A DNA stretch of 64,000 nucleotides, taken from assembly GCA_973895155.1 (NCBI GenBank), contig OZ316892.1:3100001-3164000 (forward strand). The letters are read 5' to 3'. The notes beneath the pieces were generated by a model, which saw nothing but the letters and a program-made list of their open reading frames with translations, had not been told where the DNA came from and made no database searches. The translations under genes and the position numbers were made by a program. Within the stretch, counting starts at the first letter, position 1, and each line of letters begins with the position of its first letter. Positions 10,501 to 21,778 of the stretch are shown here, piece after piece. The DNA comes from Marsupella aquatica. Taxonomy: Eukaryota; Marchantiophyta.

Positions 10501-12336
10501 ATTTGACGGTAGTGGCTTGACAAGGTGGAGTATATTAACCACTTTTCCCTATTGGGGTGAGTTGAAGATCCGCCATCTATTAGACCCCATGCACATTGAG
10601 GGAAATGTGGGAAAGGCTTTGATAAAGGCTTTCTATGGAGAGAAAGACACTAACTTCAGGGAGGCTTGTGAGGATCTTGAGATGCATCCAGACGTGTGGG
10701 TCATAAGTGATCCTATCACAGGGATCGAGCATCGACCTTCAACTCCATGGGTGCTTCCTATTGGCCAGAGAAGGGAGTTTCGGAATCGCATAGGAGACAT
10801 GCGGTTTCTTACTGGTTATGGTGCCAATCTCCGAAAGGCCTTTGGGATGGAGGACAATCATAAGTGGCCAAGGTATCTCAAGACACATGACTACCATAGG
10901 TTATTGCAGCACATATTGACTGTGGCCATAATAGGTTTGGCAAGTGAAGAAGTGCAAGATGCCCTTTGGTCATTGGGAAAACTATTGAGATGGGTATGCT
11001 CTAAGGAGATATATACTGATGAGATCCCTGGGATGGAGGTTTTGGCAGCAGAGGTGGTATGCAAGTTGGAGAAGGCCCTTCTTCCTTCCTTTTTTGACTG
11101 TCAAGTGCATTTACTTGTTCATCTTGTTCATGAGGTGACCATTGCAGGTCCTGTGCATTGTCGGTGGATGTATTGGCTAGAACGATACATGGCAGTGTTA
11201 AAAGGTTATGTACGTAACCGTGCACGGGTTGAGGGAAGCATGGCTACAGGATACTTAGCAGCTGAGAGTATGTTCTATTGTAGTAACATATTGGCCACAA
11301 TTGATTGTACCTCTCCCCGTACTTGGGTAGAGGAGAGGGAAGATGAAGAGGATCGTTTAACAGGTGCTAGGAAAACTCGCATGTTGACACCAGTGGAGGT
11401 GAAACAACTGACCACATTCATGTTGAGTAACAACACTATCATGGAAGAATGGAGGGATTTCTATGAGGATGCCAAAAGTAACAGCACAAGACCAAGGATT
11501 TTTCCAAAGTACCTTGACTATATGAAGGAGAAGTTAGTTGAGGTGGATGACATGGTGGTCAGGGGAGAGTGTATTACATTTTCCGGCTATCACAGATGAT
11601 GTTCGTACCATTGTTCATGGTCCCTTGAGAGTGGTTACAACAAGGACAGCAATGTGGACACAAGGAAGATATTTCAGGTGATCTCCATCTACCTTAGTAA
11701 CCTTTGATTTGAATCACTTGGTTTAATTTAATTCATTTGTAATACAAGCACGTATATTGAAGAGGCAGATTCTTGGTGTGTTCAATTAATTGGAATATGT
11801 TTGTGTATATTTTTGTGTAACATATCCTTATGGTTTGATGGATTTTAGGATTTCTTCCCTTGATGAGAAGAGGGGTCGTACCTTTGATTGTGGAGTTCAA
11901 GGACAATTCTCTCAAGATTCCCGCAACAGTCGCCATGACACAAATATTATTCGAGATGTTGTGCCACATTATGGAAAGGTAGAAGAGATTCTAGTGATAT
12001 CTTATGATGCACAGTCAAAGTTTGAAGAGTATGTCTTCAAGTGCAAGTGGTTCAAAGTGAACCTTGCAGGTAACAATCCTATTGTGGTTCAAGATGAGTG
12101 TGGATTTACACAACTGAAGACGTCTGCCACTAGTTTCCAGCCATCTCATTGGCAAACATCAGAGCCGTTCACTTTTCCAAGTCATGTGGAACAATGTTTC
12201 TATATTCCATACCCCCCCAAACCCAGAGGAATGGTCACTTGTCATCACATATGTGCCACGGTCTCGTTCAATCGTTGGGGAAAAGCCTGATATTCTGGTT
12301 GTGTCCCAACCTGAAGATGATGAGGACCAAGTTTGA
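7540..12336 (+). pseudogene. CACTA tnp2 transposase (Transposase_21 / DUF4218 / DUF4216), broken
   Basis: Exons are about 7540-7797, 8946-10132, 10223-11677 and 11849-12336. Junction phases agree and splice sites are good (GTAAG, ATAG, CCAG, TTAG). Exon 1 carries RLCDCTRCVG and ERYGR, the Cys motif of transposase-associated N-termini. Exon 2 has the tnp2 core (DYHIIHACVNNCMLF, VRWFPIIPRL, VRLGLASDGV, LIIPGP). Exon 3 has ILTTFPYWGELKIRHLLDPMHIEGNV, split here as PYWGELKIRHLLDPMH then IEGNV, and the DUF4218 block (FDCQVHLLVHLVHEV, RWMYWLERYMAVLKGYVRN). Exon 4 is DUF4216 (FKCKWFKVN, PFTFPSHVEQCFYI) and ends EDDEDQV. Breaks are TGA at 7762, 9723 and 9906, a frameshift near 10410-10425, an extra T at 11579-11582 and an extra C at 12212-12218. 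This copy is not functional as read. Confidence 0.9.
7913..8732 (+). CDS. SET-domain protein nested in tnp2 intron 1
   Basis: From about 8163 to 8732 the frame reads a compact SET domain: IIKDWEPITLG, RHGYGVFACEDI (GxG cofactor motif), LFPYGGPIY, NGNIAGFINST, ANCEWVF and the final GDELFTHYEWD. SET proteins methylate lysine, usually on histones, using S-adenosylmethionine. The usual NHSC core is altered: Asn and Ser are kept, while His and Cys are missing. The last Tyr of the ELxxxY motif is present. No pre-SET or post-SET Cys cluster is visible. An upstream frame from Met 7913 is rich in Pro, Arg and Ser and joins only through a 1-nt shift near 8129-8133, so the full ORF is either broken or spliced differently. 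It lies wholly inside the intron 7798-8945 on the same strand as the transposase. Confidence 0.72.
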
Positions 12337-12479
12337 GGGGTCTGTGTTTGTGGATATATAGCTACACGGATATATAGTTAGATTTGATGATATGAAGAAT
12401 TCTCTTCTCGGTAGAATGGAGAAATATGTGCTTCTCAATTATCAATAAACTTATGTTTTGTAAGTATATCATTTTCAAA

Positions 12480-13120
12480 TGTTGTTTTCTATATCTCCCA
12501 TCCCTACCCCACACTCACCACACCTTTTGGTAGACTTTATGCAAAGAAAACTCATGTTGCTTGTAGTCCTCTATCCTCCATGCTTTCCTAATCCCCCCCT
12601 AGCCGTTCTCCTTATTACTTGTACCCACCTCCCTCCTCCTTTCTTTCATTGTCTGTCCCTCTTATTAAACCCTCCTTCCTCCTTCCTCCCCTTGTCCCAA
12701 CCCCTTTCTATTTCAACCCTATACTTTCCTTACTTTCCACCCCTGTCCCCCACTCTTACCTATACAACCTAGCTTCTCTTCTCCCTCCTAAACCTATACC
12801 CTTAAACCTCCCTCATTTCCTTGTCCCTCTCTAAACCAATACCCTCCCTCCTTTACTTGTCCCTCTCTAAACCCTAAACTCCCTCCTTTTTATTTTCACT
12901 CCCTAAATCCAAACCCTCTCTAAAACTATATCTACATACCCTTCCTCCTCCCTCATTTCCTTGTGCCCCTAAACCTGTATCCTCCCTCTTGGATCCCTCC
13001 ATTCCTTGTCCCTCCTAGCCCCATTCCCTTCCTCCTCCTTTTCATTGTCCCTCCCTAAAAATTACATGTATCCACCCTCCTTTACCCTCCCTCCCCAATC
13101 CCATTCCTTTTCCACCTCTT
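12480..13120 (+). repeat. Pyrimidine-rich (C/T) tract in CACTA right half
   Basis: The plus strand is almost entirely C and T, with repeated CCCTCCCTCCTTTACTTGTCCC and CTCTCTAAACC phrases. It follows the end of tnp2 and precedes the right GCGA cluster. It mirrors the G/A-rich tract at 5930-6340 on the opposite strand. Open frames of up to 97 codons here are composition artefacts. Confidence 0.6.
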
Positions 13121-13129
13121 TGAAGCGTT

Positions 13130-13675
13130 CATAATATTTTGCGAAACATCTTGCGAAACCCCTACACCCGCAAACTCATCGCTACATTTGCGATACTTAA
13201 CTGCTCGCTAACTGCCATCATAAACTCATCACAAACTTCCGAAGATACCACCATCTCAAAGTTGCGAAACCAAAACATTCACAAAATGAGACCCTAGACA
13301 GGCACAGGATTTGCGAGCCTATTACTATCGCAAGTTAGCCATTTCCTAAACATCGCTCATTTGCGAGACAAGAAGACTCGCAAAATATTTTGAGATGCTA
13401 GAATATTCGCAACTATTTAGTTTTCCGGCGCATCTCAATGAATTTGCGAAGCGGTAAAGATTGCTAAATCGTTCAATGATAATTACTTCGGAAATTTTTT
13501 GCGATAAGTGAAGTGTCGTAAAATGTTGCGATCGTCTAAGTTTCGCAATTACGTGTTGCGATGTGGGTAGATTCGCTAAGTGCGATGCGTATCGTATCGC
13601 AAGTTTAGCGATGAGATTAATCTTGCAAAGCTTTCTTCCTCTTGTAAAACGCCTTCGCAAAATTGGCAAATATGT
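13130..13675. repeat. CACTA right subterminal repeat cluster (GCGA-rich)
   Basis: TTTTGCGAAAC, ATTTGCGAG, GTTGCGATG and CTTCGCAAAATT recur in both orientations up to the right terminus at 13682. Composition and words match the left cluster. This is the expected partner array for a CACTA subterminal binding protein. Confidence 0.75.
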
Positions 13676-13682
13676 AGTAGTG

Positions 13683-13685
13683 TGA
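13683..13685. other. Target-site duplication TGA (right)
   Basis: TGA directly follows GTAGTAGTG, the right terminus of the CACTA element, and equals the trinucleotide at 2825-2827. Confidence 0.85.
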
Positions 13686-13780
13686 ACATAAAGAATCTAT
13701 TATGTTCACAAAGGTTTTTGTCCTCACCTCTATGTGTGTCACCTCTATGGGTACTCAGGCTAGTCTCTCTAGTTTCTCAT

Positions 13781-14133
13781 TGTTAGGATTTACTCTTAGG
13801 TCTAGAGTCATGACTGTACCGTAGTTAAGGCTAACCTTAGTTGCAGATTTGGTTAGGTTAGTCATGCTGTGCACACTCTATAACCAAGCGGTGTTTGCTT
13901 AGTTGGAGAGTGCAAACTCAAGGCTGCTCATTGTTACAGAGCTAGTTGAGAGATAGAGAGAGCTTGCGCTATGGATGCTTGGTATGGCCGGTTGGCCTAG
14001 AGTGCAATAAAGCTTGTGTGTGTTCCCGTGGACGTAGCCTCATGTGGAGGTGAACCACGTATCTCTCTGTGTCGACTCTTGCGCGTTGGATGGTTGATGG
14101 GCTTGCGGTTGCGATTGTTGTCTATGCTCAACA
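13781..14133 (+). mobile_element. Solo LTR, copia-type
   Basis: The 353-bp unit begins TGTTAGG and ends CTCAACA, so it has TG...CA termini. It is flanked by a perfect 5-bp duplication, CTCAT (13776-13780 and 14134-14138). It contains AATAAAGC (about 14006) and GTTCCCGTGGACGTAGCC followed by GTGAACCACGTATCTC, a stretch typical of plant Ty1/copia LTRs near the R-U5 border. No internal domain remains, so it arose by recombination between two LTRs. It inserted about 100 bp beyond the CACTA element. Confidence 0.88.
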
Positions 14134-14484
14134 CTCATCTCAATAGTCTAAATTTCTAGTTTTTATTTTTCCCATAAAAGGGCAGACCTGGGCAGGACCT
14201 TAATTTACTAGATGGGGAGTAGTTTGTATCCTAGTTTATTTCTTCTTGGATGATGGATAGAGTCCAAAAAATTGGTAACTGCTGGCTGATGTTCAACAAA
14301 AGTTTTGGTTTTAAGGTTCACTTTCCTCCTCAGCATTTGTGGGCTCAAACACTCTGAAAACTGATTCATGTTGGTTGGAAAGTAAGCTTATATACATGAG
14401 GGGTGTCTGGTTAGGACATGTGGTTATAACCATGGTTAGTCTACTGGGGTTGTAACAACCCAATCAATCTCCTATGCCAGGCCT

Positions 14485-14772
14485 TGTTGAGTAAATAACC
14501 ATTACTCAAAGACAACATTACAAGAGATACAAGGTTCACCTCTCCAGAGACTATGTCCACGGGAACATGCAAATGAGCTTTGCCAAGTCCACGGACTAAA
14601 CTCTCCTTATCTCCTAGGTGGCTCCATAACAATGAGCCTTCCAATCACTAACTTAACCCTACTAGTGAATATAGTAGTGAAACATCTAACCTTAGCCAAG
14701 CACTTGACTATGGTTATATCAACTATGGTTACATAGTAGCTCTAGACCCAAGAGTAAATGTCTTATAGTGCA
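14485..14772 (-). mobile_element. Solo LTR, diverged, minus strand
   Basis: Read on the minus strand it starts TGCACTATAAGACA, shares TTACTCTTGGGTCTAGAG and GTTCCCGTGGACATAGTC with the LTR at 13781-14133, and ends ACTCAACA. The flanking pentamers GGCCT and TGCCT match at four of five bases, which fits an aged target duplication. It is more diverged than its neighbour and lies in the opposite orientation, so the two are separate insertions rather than one element. Confidence 0.65.
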
Positions 14773-17110
14773 TGCCTTGTCTCAACAATCTGATCTTGTT
14801 CAATTTGGATGGGCATTTGGAGCAGGATGTGAACATCTAAATTGGGGGATAACTTTTTCTCCACAATAGCTACCTGCATGGCATCCATTGTTTGAAAATT
14901 TACACAAGCTAGTAGGCTGTTAAACTGGAATAGCAAAGGTTCTGATTGGACTTCATGGATTATGGCTACCTCCCTTCTTGGAAGTCTCCTAAGCGCCAAC
15001 TTGGCAGCCCTTTGTTGTCCAACCCTCAACTTAACTGATGGCATTCCAACATTGACAAAGAACTATATGCCTCAAGCTCCTCACCATGCAGGCCTGTCAA
15101 ATAGATAGTGGATACCAAGCCAGGGCAAGAGCTGGAAACTTTCCGGTGCTAGAGGTCTGGTACTTTGAAATGACAATCAAAATCAAAACCAGCCTTTGGA
15201 AGGTCTTGTAAAAAGGCTCTATATTGTGGAACAGTGAGATATCATTTGCTTTTTTGGCAGTTCAGGGAGTGCTAAGGGCTAATGTCTTGAGGGCGGTCCA
15301 GATGCAAGTTGGCTCTAAAAGTCATTCAGTTTGGAGAACACCCTCTGGGGAAAGCTTTACCTTGCACTTTAAATTGAGTTTTGTCAGTTTCTATGTGTAG
15401 TTGAGCATGTCTCTTCTTTCCACAATTGCCAGTCTTTGTATGATTCATTGATATAGATGAACTGTAGATGTTCATTGTCTTAGGCTACTGTCTAGAACAT
15501 CTACAGTTGTGGCTTAGAGTTTTTGTCCCTGTTTTTGTGAGGTGGTCTATCTTGCCTTAATATCCAAGCATGGAAGGAGGCAAGATGTTGGAAAAAAATA
15601 GTTTTTGCTTGGTGAAGTTTAGGAAACTTAGCTCAGGGCATTTTTCCTACTAATTCATGCATGCTAGGGCGAAGAGTTTTCATGCAGAACCTTAAGGCAC
15701 CTACTATCTTTTTATAGGACAAAAATAAATATTTAAAATGCCTGAATTTAAAAATGTAATAAATTAGGCAAGACAAAGAAATTGTGTCAAAGACATTTGT
15801 TTCATGCAAATTAGTGCACAATTAGTGGTAAGGGTTAACCATGATGGGTCAAACCCAATCCTGTACAAAACAGATGTTAGCATGGGGTCTCTTTCCTTCG
15901 GCAGTTTCTATCACCAGACAGTTGTAGGACATTTCTACAGAAAATCACCTAGACATCTCACCCAATCAGCCTGCAACACATGGAGGTCAAGTTAACCCCA
16001 GTAACCATATACAAAAAGCATAATACTACAACAAATATGATAAAAATGGAGAAAATAAAGTTCAGATGGACCTAGGGGTTTGCTTGAAGCTAGGTTCAAT
16101 TTGCAAAGCTCGGAACTGGCATAGAACATCCTAATAGACTTCAATAGCACCTTTTACAGTTTTGATAGGAATTTGACCTGTAAACCAGCTCCTGACCCCT
16201 TTGCACGTAATATCTAGCTCAACCGGTGGGAAGTTGATCCTCATGCCCAAACCACTTGAGAACACTTATAAACACTGAAGCAATCTTTCACAAAAGTGGT
16301 AATTGAGGCAATATAATGATAATTTACACACAGATCTTTAGGTGGCGTCGTTATTCAAAACTGTTTAAATTTGTGTTTTCATGGTAGATCAAACCATTGA
16401 GTTATTTGCGTAGATGTAGATTCGGTCAATCTTCTTGGTTTTTGTTTGGTTGTCCCCTACCTGGGGCAGAATCTATGCGCCGAGCGTTAGGGACAACGGA
16501 GAGCTCAGGGGGGAATCGTCCAAAATAATACAGAGATAATTAGTTAAAATTATATATAAGTCCACAATAAATCAGTGGGGGCGAACAAGATAACGCCCCC
16601 GTACTGTCCCACTCCATCTTTACCGGTACCGAGCTTTTTAGATCCCGCTTGTCCGTCCAAACGGGCCCATCCCCAATATCTTCCATAGCATGAAAAAGTT
16701 TTAGAAATGCTACAGTAGCACTGAATCAAAGAAAGTGTGACATTCGCGGTGGCATGGCATGACGGCATGATGGTGTGCCGTGCCTCCATGCCCATGGGAG
16801 GTTATTTTGTTCGTTTTGTCCGATGCTTGCCTTTAGCCTTATCCATCAGCTATCCAGTTTTACTCTTTCAACCGCCAACCTACTTTTTCGCCCTCTCGGG
16901 AGTTACTACGTCGTACTTGTTTGTCCTCCGTGGTACAGATTACTTTCACCCTGCGTCCCGTCAGATAAAGGTGTGAACCGTCGGATTTCCGCCCTGCCGG
17001 TTACTGTAGCGCGTTACTCGGGGAAGTTACTGAAGTGAGAAGCACTGCGTGACTGACTCTGTGACGGGTGAGAACTGAGAACCGCCAATTACAAGGCGAG
17101 GAGCGATAGA
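14773..17110. other. No gene recognised
   Basis: A 93-codon minus-strand open frame (14763-15044) touches the solo LTR; it has no domain I know and no support as a gene. Other frames here are below 90 codons and lack splice context. A GGGGGCG / CGCCCCC hairpin lies at 16577-16600. Confidence 0.45.
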
Positions 17111-17174
17111 TGGGGTTCTGCATTTCGTCATGTCCGACTCATCACTCAGCTACAGCACTCATCATCCCTCCCTA

Positions 17175-17320
17175 GGAGTTTGCGGTTTATTGTTATCTTA
17201 TTCGCATTAATCTGTTTAATAATAATATAGTGTGCTCCAAAGCACTCCCGACGAGTTTCGGTTTAATGTTAATTTATTTTATGTCTCCAATAAAGTGCGC
17301 TCGGAAAGCACCTGAGATAA
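17175..17320 (+). repeat. Degenerate ~85-bp tandem duplication
   Basis: Two neighbouring segments each run from a GAGTTT(G)CGGTTTA(A/T)TGTTA phrase to an AGTG(T/C)GCTC...AAAGCAC phrase. They differ at many positions, so the duplication is old. No gene overlaps. Confidence 0.45.
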
Positions 17321-17399
17321 GGGTCTACTCTGTAGAGTGAAGCCGGCCACTAAACCCCGACTAGAGTAACTGGTCATGTAGAGCGTCTCAAATCTGCTC

Positions 17400-18369
17400 T
17401 TTCTCTCCCCCCCCCACCCCCACCCCACAAAAACCCAACTTTTGACATAACACAGAGTGTTTTTGGTTTGAGAGGGGTCTAAATACACTCCTGTGGGTCA
17501 ATTGGGCACAACAAAATTTGAACAGGCAGCAATGGTTCTTGAAAGGCACCAACTGATACCAATTTTTTGCGGAAGCTGGTGCCCTGACCACCCAAGTTGC
17601 TGATCACATTTTGTGGGAACTGCTGGATTTTGGTATGTGACCCAGCCCAGAAAAATTTTCGTAACAGGAAACCTCAGAAAATGAGCTGCTTTGGGATGCC
17701 CTATTATATTGGGGGGAAAGTGGTACTTATCATCTATTTAGCACGGCATTCATGTTAGTCTATATTATAAATTGAGATCAAAGTCTAATGTTCATGGCCT
17801 ACGCATAAAGCGAAAATCCCAGTACCTAATTTATCTAATAACAATTTTTCTGACATTAAATTAAATTTATGTTTAGCTAATCTATATTGCTTTTCACGAG
17901 CAAAGTCTATGACCTATTGCTAGGAGTGAAACCATATACTATAATTTCTATGGTAACTGAAAATCCTCATACTTAGCCTGTGAATAGGGACAGGCATGGG
18001 GGCCCTTCCTATGCATCCGCATTGGAATTTGAGCTAGTAAAGTAAACAATATCAGCTAGGGGGGGATAATAAATCAAGGTCCTGGCCTGGCACACAACCA
18101 TATGGGCATTTAATGGTCACAATCCAACACGGCCAACTCACTATGACGTTTGTTTGGTCAAGGATTTCGAAGAATGCCCTTAGAATAACAACATAATAAA
18201 AAATGAGAAAACCAGGATTGACCACAATGTTTGACAAAGAACATGGCAAGCCAGATGGACCATTTTCAAACATTGATTTGAATTCAAATGGCATCTTGCC
18301 ATTGTATAAATGGTCACTTTTGGGGCCCAAAATTTCACTAGGTCCATTTGAGCTGTGTGGTTACTTGTA
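17400..18369. other. No gene recognised
   Basis: A C-run followed by non-coding DNA. A 92-codon minus-strand frame at 18052-18330 has no recognisable domain. No repeat boundary was found. Confidence 0.4.
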
Positions 18370-19210
18370 ATGAGTTAGTAGAAACAAAAGTTCATCAACC
18401 CCAATGCAATGTCAGGGGAGAAGTAAAGGCCAAAGCACTTACCTCGAGGTAGAGAGGTTGAAAAGCCCTGCCTATAATCACACGCCTCAAAATGTGGTAA
18501 CATATGGTGTGTACTCATCGATTTAAAGAAAATAATTAGATTTATCATGATATGGAGTGATGTAGACACCATATATGTCATACTTTGATGTGCAGTTACC
18601 AAGACCTTTTTTTGTTTTTTTTGTTTTTTTTTGTTTTGGTTTTTTGAAAGGGAGATGTTTACAATGGCTAAAATTCATCATCCCTGATGCAATGCGAGGA
18701 CAGTTGTAGGGAGATTGAAAAAAGGGATGTTTACAAGTATAGCTGAAGTTCATCAACCCCAATGCACAGTCAGGAGAGTACAATCACGGCAAATAGCAAA
18801 GGAAGGGAGGGTGGAAAAAAGGGTGCTTACGTATTTAGGCCAAGGACACTACCTCGAGGAAAGGTGGTTCTTTCTCTGAAAGGGGAATCCCTCCGAGCAA
18901 GCTGCACAACTACACTGTTCAGATTGATTAGTGTTACACTAATTTGAGGGCAGAAGTTGTTGGGCTCTAGTCATGAATGAGTGTTACTCAGACTAATTCA
19001 CAGCAAACTAGTGGTACTTTGGACCCAAAAGCGGAAAATAGCAGAAAAGAACTATTTTGGCACACTCACAAGAATGAGTGCTATTTTGGGCTCAAGATCA
19101 CCCAATTACTAGCAGGTATAAGAAAAGTGGAAAAAACTATTTGAAAAACCAACATGAATTTGTGCTATTTGGATTTGTGCTATTGAATTCACCTAAATTA
19201 GTGTTCTAGA
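18370..19210 (+). repeat. Degenerate repeats with GTTCATCAACCCCAATGC units
   Basis: AAGTTCATCA(A/T)CCC(C/T)(A/G)ATGCA(A)TG recurs at about 18390, 18675 and 18747, twice followed at a distance by (AC)TACCTCGAGG(A/T)A. From 18950 onward GAGTG(T/C)TA(C/T)T and TTTGTGCTATT phrases recur, another loose repeat. Poly-T/G runs occur at 18607-18645. No gene is supported. Confidence 0.4.
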
Positions 19211-19289
19211 ACCAATTCTTGTATAACATTAATCATCGTGATCAGTTTAGCTTGCAGTAAGGGAAAACATGTGTTTTATATATTTCCTG

Positions 19290-19508
19290 CAACTACAACA
19301 AGTGCGCACAACATATTCTACCTGCCTGAATTGGTTTGGCATAGAACCCACACACTTGACCCATCTGAAACGGTTTGGCACATAACCCATGTACATCGGG
19401 AGCAGAAGCTGGAGCTGAACTGGCTGGTCCCCGGGGTCTAGTCAAGGATTGAACTTGAGACCTTCTGGTCACAAGACACCCTTGCCACCTAAGCTGACAA
19501 CCAGACCT
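19290..19508 (-). mobile_element. tRNA-derived SINE-like copy
   Basis: Read on the minus strand from about 19508, GTCAGCTTAGGTGGCAAG (19481-19498) resembles a polymerase III A box and GGTCTCAAGTTCAATCC (19446-19462) a B box, at tRNA-like spacing. A non-tRNA body with two ATGTGCCAAACC / CTATGCCAAACC phrases follows. This arrangement fits a plant SINE. It cannot be a functional tRNA because stems do not form across the boxes. The 3-prime end and target duplication were not defined. Confidence 0.5.
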
Positions 19509-19509
19509 A

Positions 19510-21778
19510 CCCAGGTTGTTCAGGGTGGTCTTATGCTTTGTGCTTGTATTGACAAACAACAAACTAGTTTTCTTTTGAACCAAAAAAACGGTTGTGTTTT
19601 GGATCTGTCCGTTTTGGACCCCCTGTGTATTGTATCCTGTCCTCTTTTATTCTTTTATAGGAGTATAGGATTTCATGGGCAAATAGTTCCAGCAAAGACG
19701 ATCCATTATAGGGATGTTCTTGGAGGACACGAAACTTGCATACCTACACAAGAGTCTCCGCAAACATGGCTGGCGTTAGGACAAGGTCTCCTTTTAGTTG
19801 AACAAAATCATAAAAGAAAAGTTTCCCAAAACACAAAACACAAGCCAGTCATACTCTAAAGAGTTAGTGAGAGAAATATATGATTACCGTGTAGGTTGGT
19901 TTTTTTCAGGACCTCACATGTGAGTTGCTTCTAAGATACTGTGAAGCTATAATAATCTAGATTTTGCTGGATGTTGAATGATCCCGTCAGCTAAGTGCCT
20001 GTGAAGCCATTGTTTTAGACTGTTCATAAAAAATACTACGTACGTGGCCAAAGTGAACAGTGTACTGCTGCATGGGTTCAATTGTCTTGTACTATTATTC
20101 CACTTCACCTAATGTGTCTCAGCCTTTCCTTTACGTTGGAGTAAACGAGGTTGAACCCAGTTGGATGATTGTATGGTGAGTTCCTTAAAAATAATTGTGT
20201 GTGAAGAAGAATAGTTTGGTGACAATGGAGAACTTCAAAGGAGCAAAGTTGGATGAGGACCAGGTCTCACCCTTGTGGATCCCATTGTGAATTTTTCTAT
20301 GCTGAAATTGTTTGGCATCCTGTACGGGACAATAGTTGTCAATTTTGCATGGGTCCATGCTCGAAGTAAGTTTACAATGGGTGCATGCCATGGCTCAAGA
20401 TCAAAGAGTTCCTGAGCAAGTTGCGCCATGATTGGTGTAGTAGGGCTTGTTAGTGAAACCACCTGCTTACTAACAACTATAGTTCCATGTCGAAGACACG
20501 GGTAATGAGATAGTTTGCTCAACTTGGAGAAATGCATCTACTAGAAACAGCCCAAATCCCTGTGTCTTTCCAGTACAAGAGAGGGCATGCTGTAACCAAT
20601 GTTGAAGACAATGGATAGAGCACTAGTGCCAAAACTCTCTATCTCTCCTTCTCAACCTTAATTGAAACCACCATTGGCCATATAGAAGCCAGAAATGCCA
20701 AAACTCATGTACCCCATCACCCCCTCTGCCCCAGAGCACTCTTGCACCAATTATACCATAGTTTACCGTCCTATCTTAGAAACCTGGTGGATCCAATTTT
20801 AGAGATGGACAGTGGCGGTGTAATAACAACCATGCATAGCTCATGTTGACGAAGACAAAATGCGCATTCAAGCAAGAACGTAAATGCCAATGCTCTCTAT
20901 CGCTCTCTAACAAAATATTCTTAGTTTTGGATTTATGTTGAATTTCTCAAGGCCCCAAAAGTCACAAGTGCCCCCTAGGTCTTGCAAAGTCACCCCACCT
21001 AACTAAGGGTTTAACTAGTACTGATATTTGGCATATTTCGTCTGGCCCTTACTTTCACTTTCTTCACTTCTTTTGATGGTGTTGTCACGTAGCCAAAATC
21101 AAACAAAGCATAGAAAGTGAGAAACACAAGAAATATGCCAAACCCACAAATTTGGCAAGGGAGCAAAGTGGAGAATCTAATTCCATAATGGAGATGTGGA
21201 CCTACTCTTCTGGGCCTAAGGCCCAGAGTGAAATCTCTAGACCATGACTAGAGGGTGTAACCAAAAGTTGGGAGTGCGGGTGAAAAGCGAGGATTGTGGG
21301 CGGGGTGAGTCTCTGACTATGGTGTAGTATGTGAGGAGACACTGGAAACCAATTCAACATAAATTCATGAACCCTGGCAGAACAAACTGGCTTGTGAGAA
21401 TAGATTTGGAAACCAATTGAACCCAAATTGGTGAAGGTGCAATGGGCTTGAATATCTTCACCTCAATGGGCATCAGTATGGTCACCTCCAGTTAGTATAA
21501 AAAGAAGGGCAGTCAGGCTAGTAGGGAGTCCTCCTCATATCATGTCATGGAGTTAAAAATCAAATGAAGAGGAGGAATACCCTGAAATTGGCCACACCCT
21601 GAAATGTGGCAAGCAAAGCGAGAGCTGGAGCATAGAATTGGGAAGGTCGCAGGCTAGAGAGGAGTTGAAGCAAGGAAATGGAGAGCTCCAATGAAAGGCA
21701 GCTGAATCGAACGAACACGATTGTCTAGCGAATGCTCTGGAATGCTGCGAAAGAACGCACCGTGTGAATCGGGGCAAG
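19510..21778. other. Intergenic, upstream of DRMY1-like gene
   Basis: No recognisable coding exon. Short open frames on both strands (68-136 codons) lack domains and splice context. The last few hundred bases must hold the promoter of the gene starting at 21779, but I cannot single out a TATA box. Confidence 0.4.

Larger units (their letters stand above)
2828..13682 (+). mobile_element. CACTA (En/Spm) transposon, complete but decayed
   Basis: The left end begins CACTACAACACTATGCACC and reaches TTTTGCGAA. The right end, read inward on the minus strand from 13682, begins CACTACTACATATTTGCC and also reaches TTTTGCGAA. The two align at about 23 of 29 positions with one gap. The trinucleotide TGA flanks both sides (2825-2827 and 13683-13685), the 3-bp target duplication expected for CACTA elements. 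Inside are a tnp2 transposase, a minus-strand accessory gene and a SET-domain ORF. Both ends carry dense TTTGCGAAG-type subterminal motifs. Several stops and frameshifts make the copy non-autonomous. Ends, duplication and transposase family agree, so the call is firm. Confidence 0.93.

Noticed and set aside
12479-12834. Open frames of 97 and 71 codons in the C/T-rich tract
   Set aside because: Composition artefact; Pro/Ser/Leu-only peptides without splice context.
13781-14772. One LTR retrotransposon bounded by the two LTRs
   Set aside because: They are in opposite orientation, differ in age, and have separate target duplications.
16577-16600. GGGGGCG/CGCCCCC hairpin as a terminator or RNA gene
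   Set aside because: Short isolated palindrome in a plant genome with no neighbouring gene.
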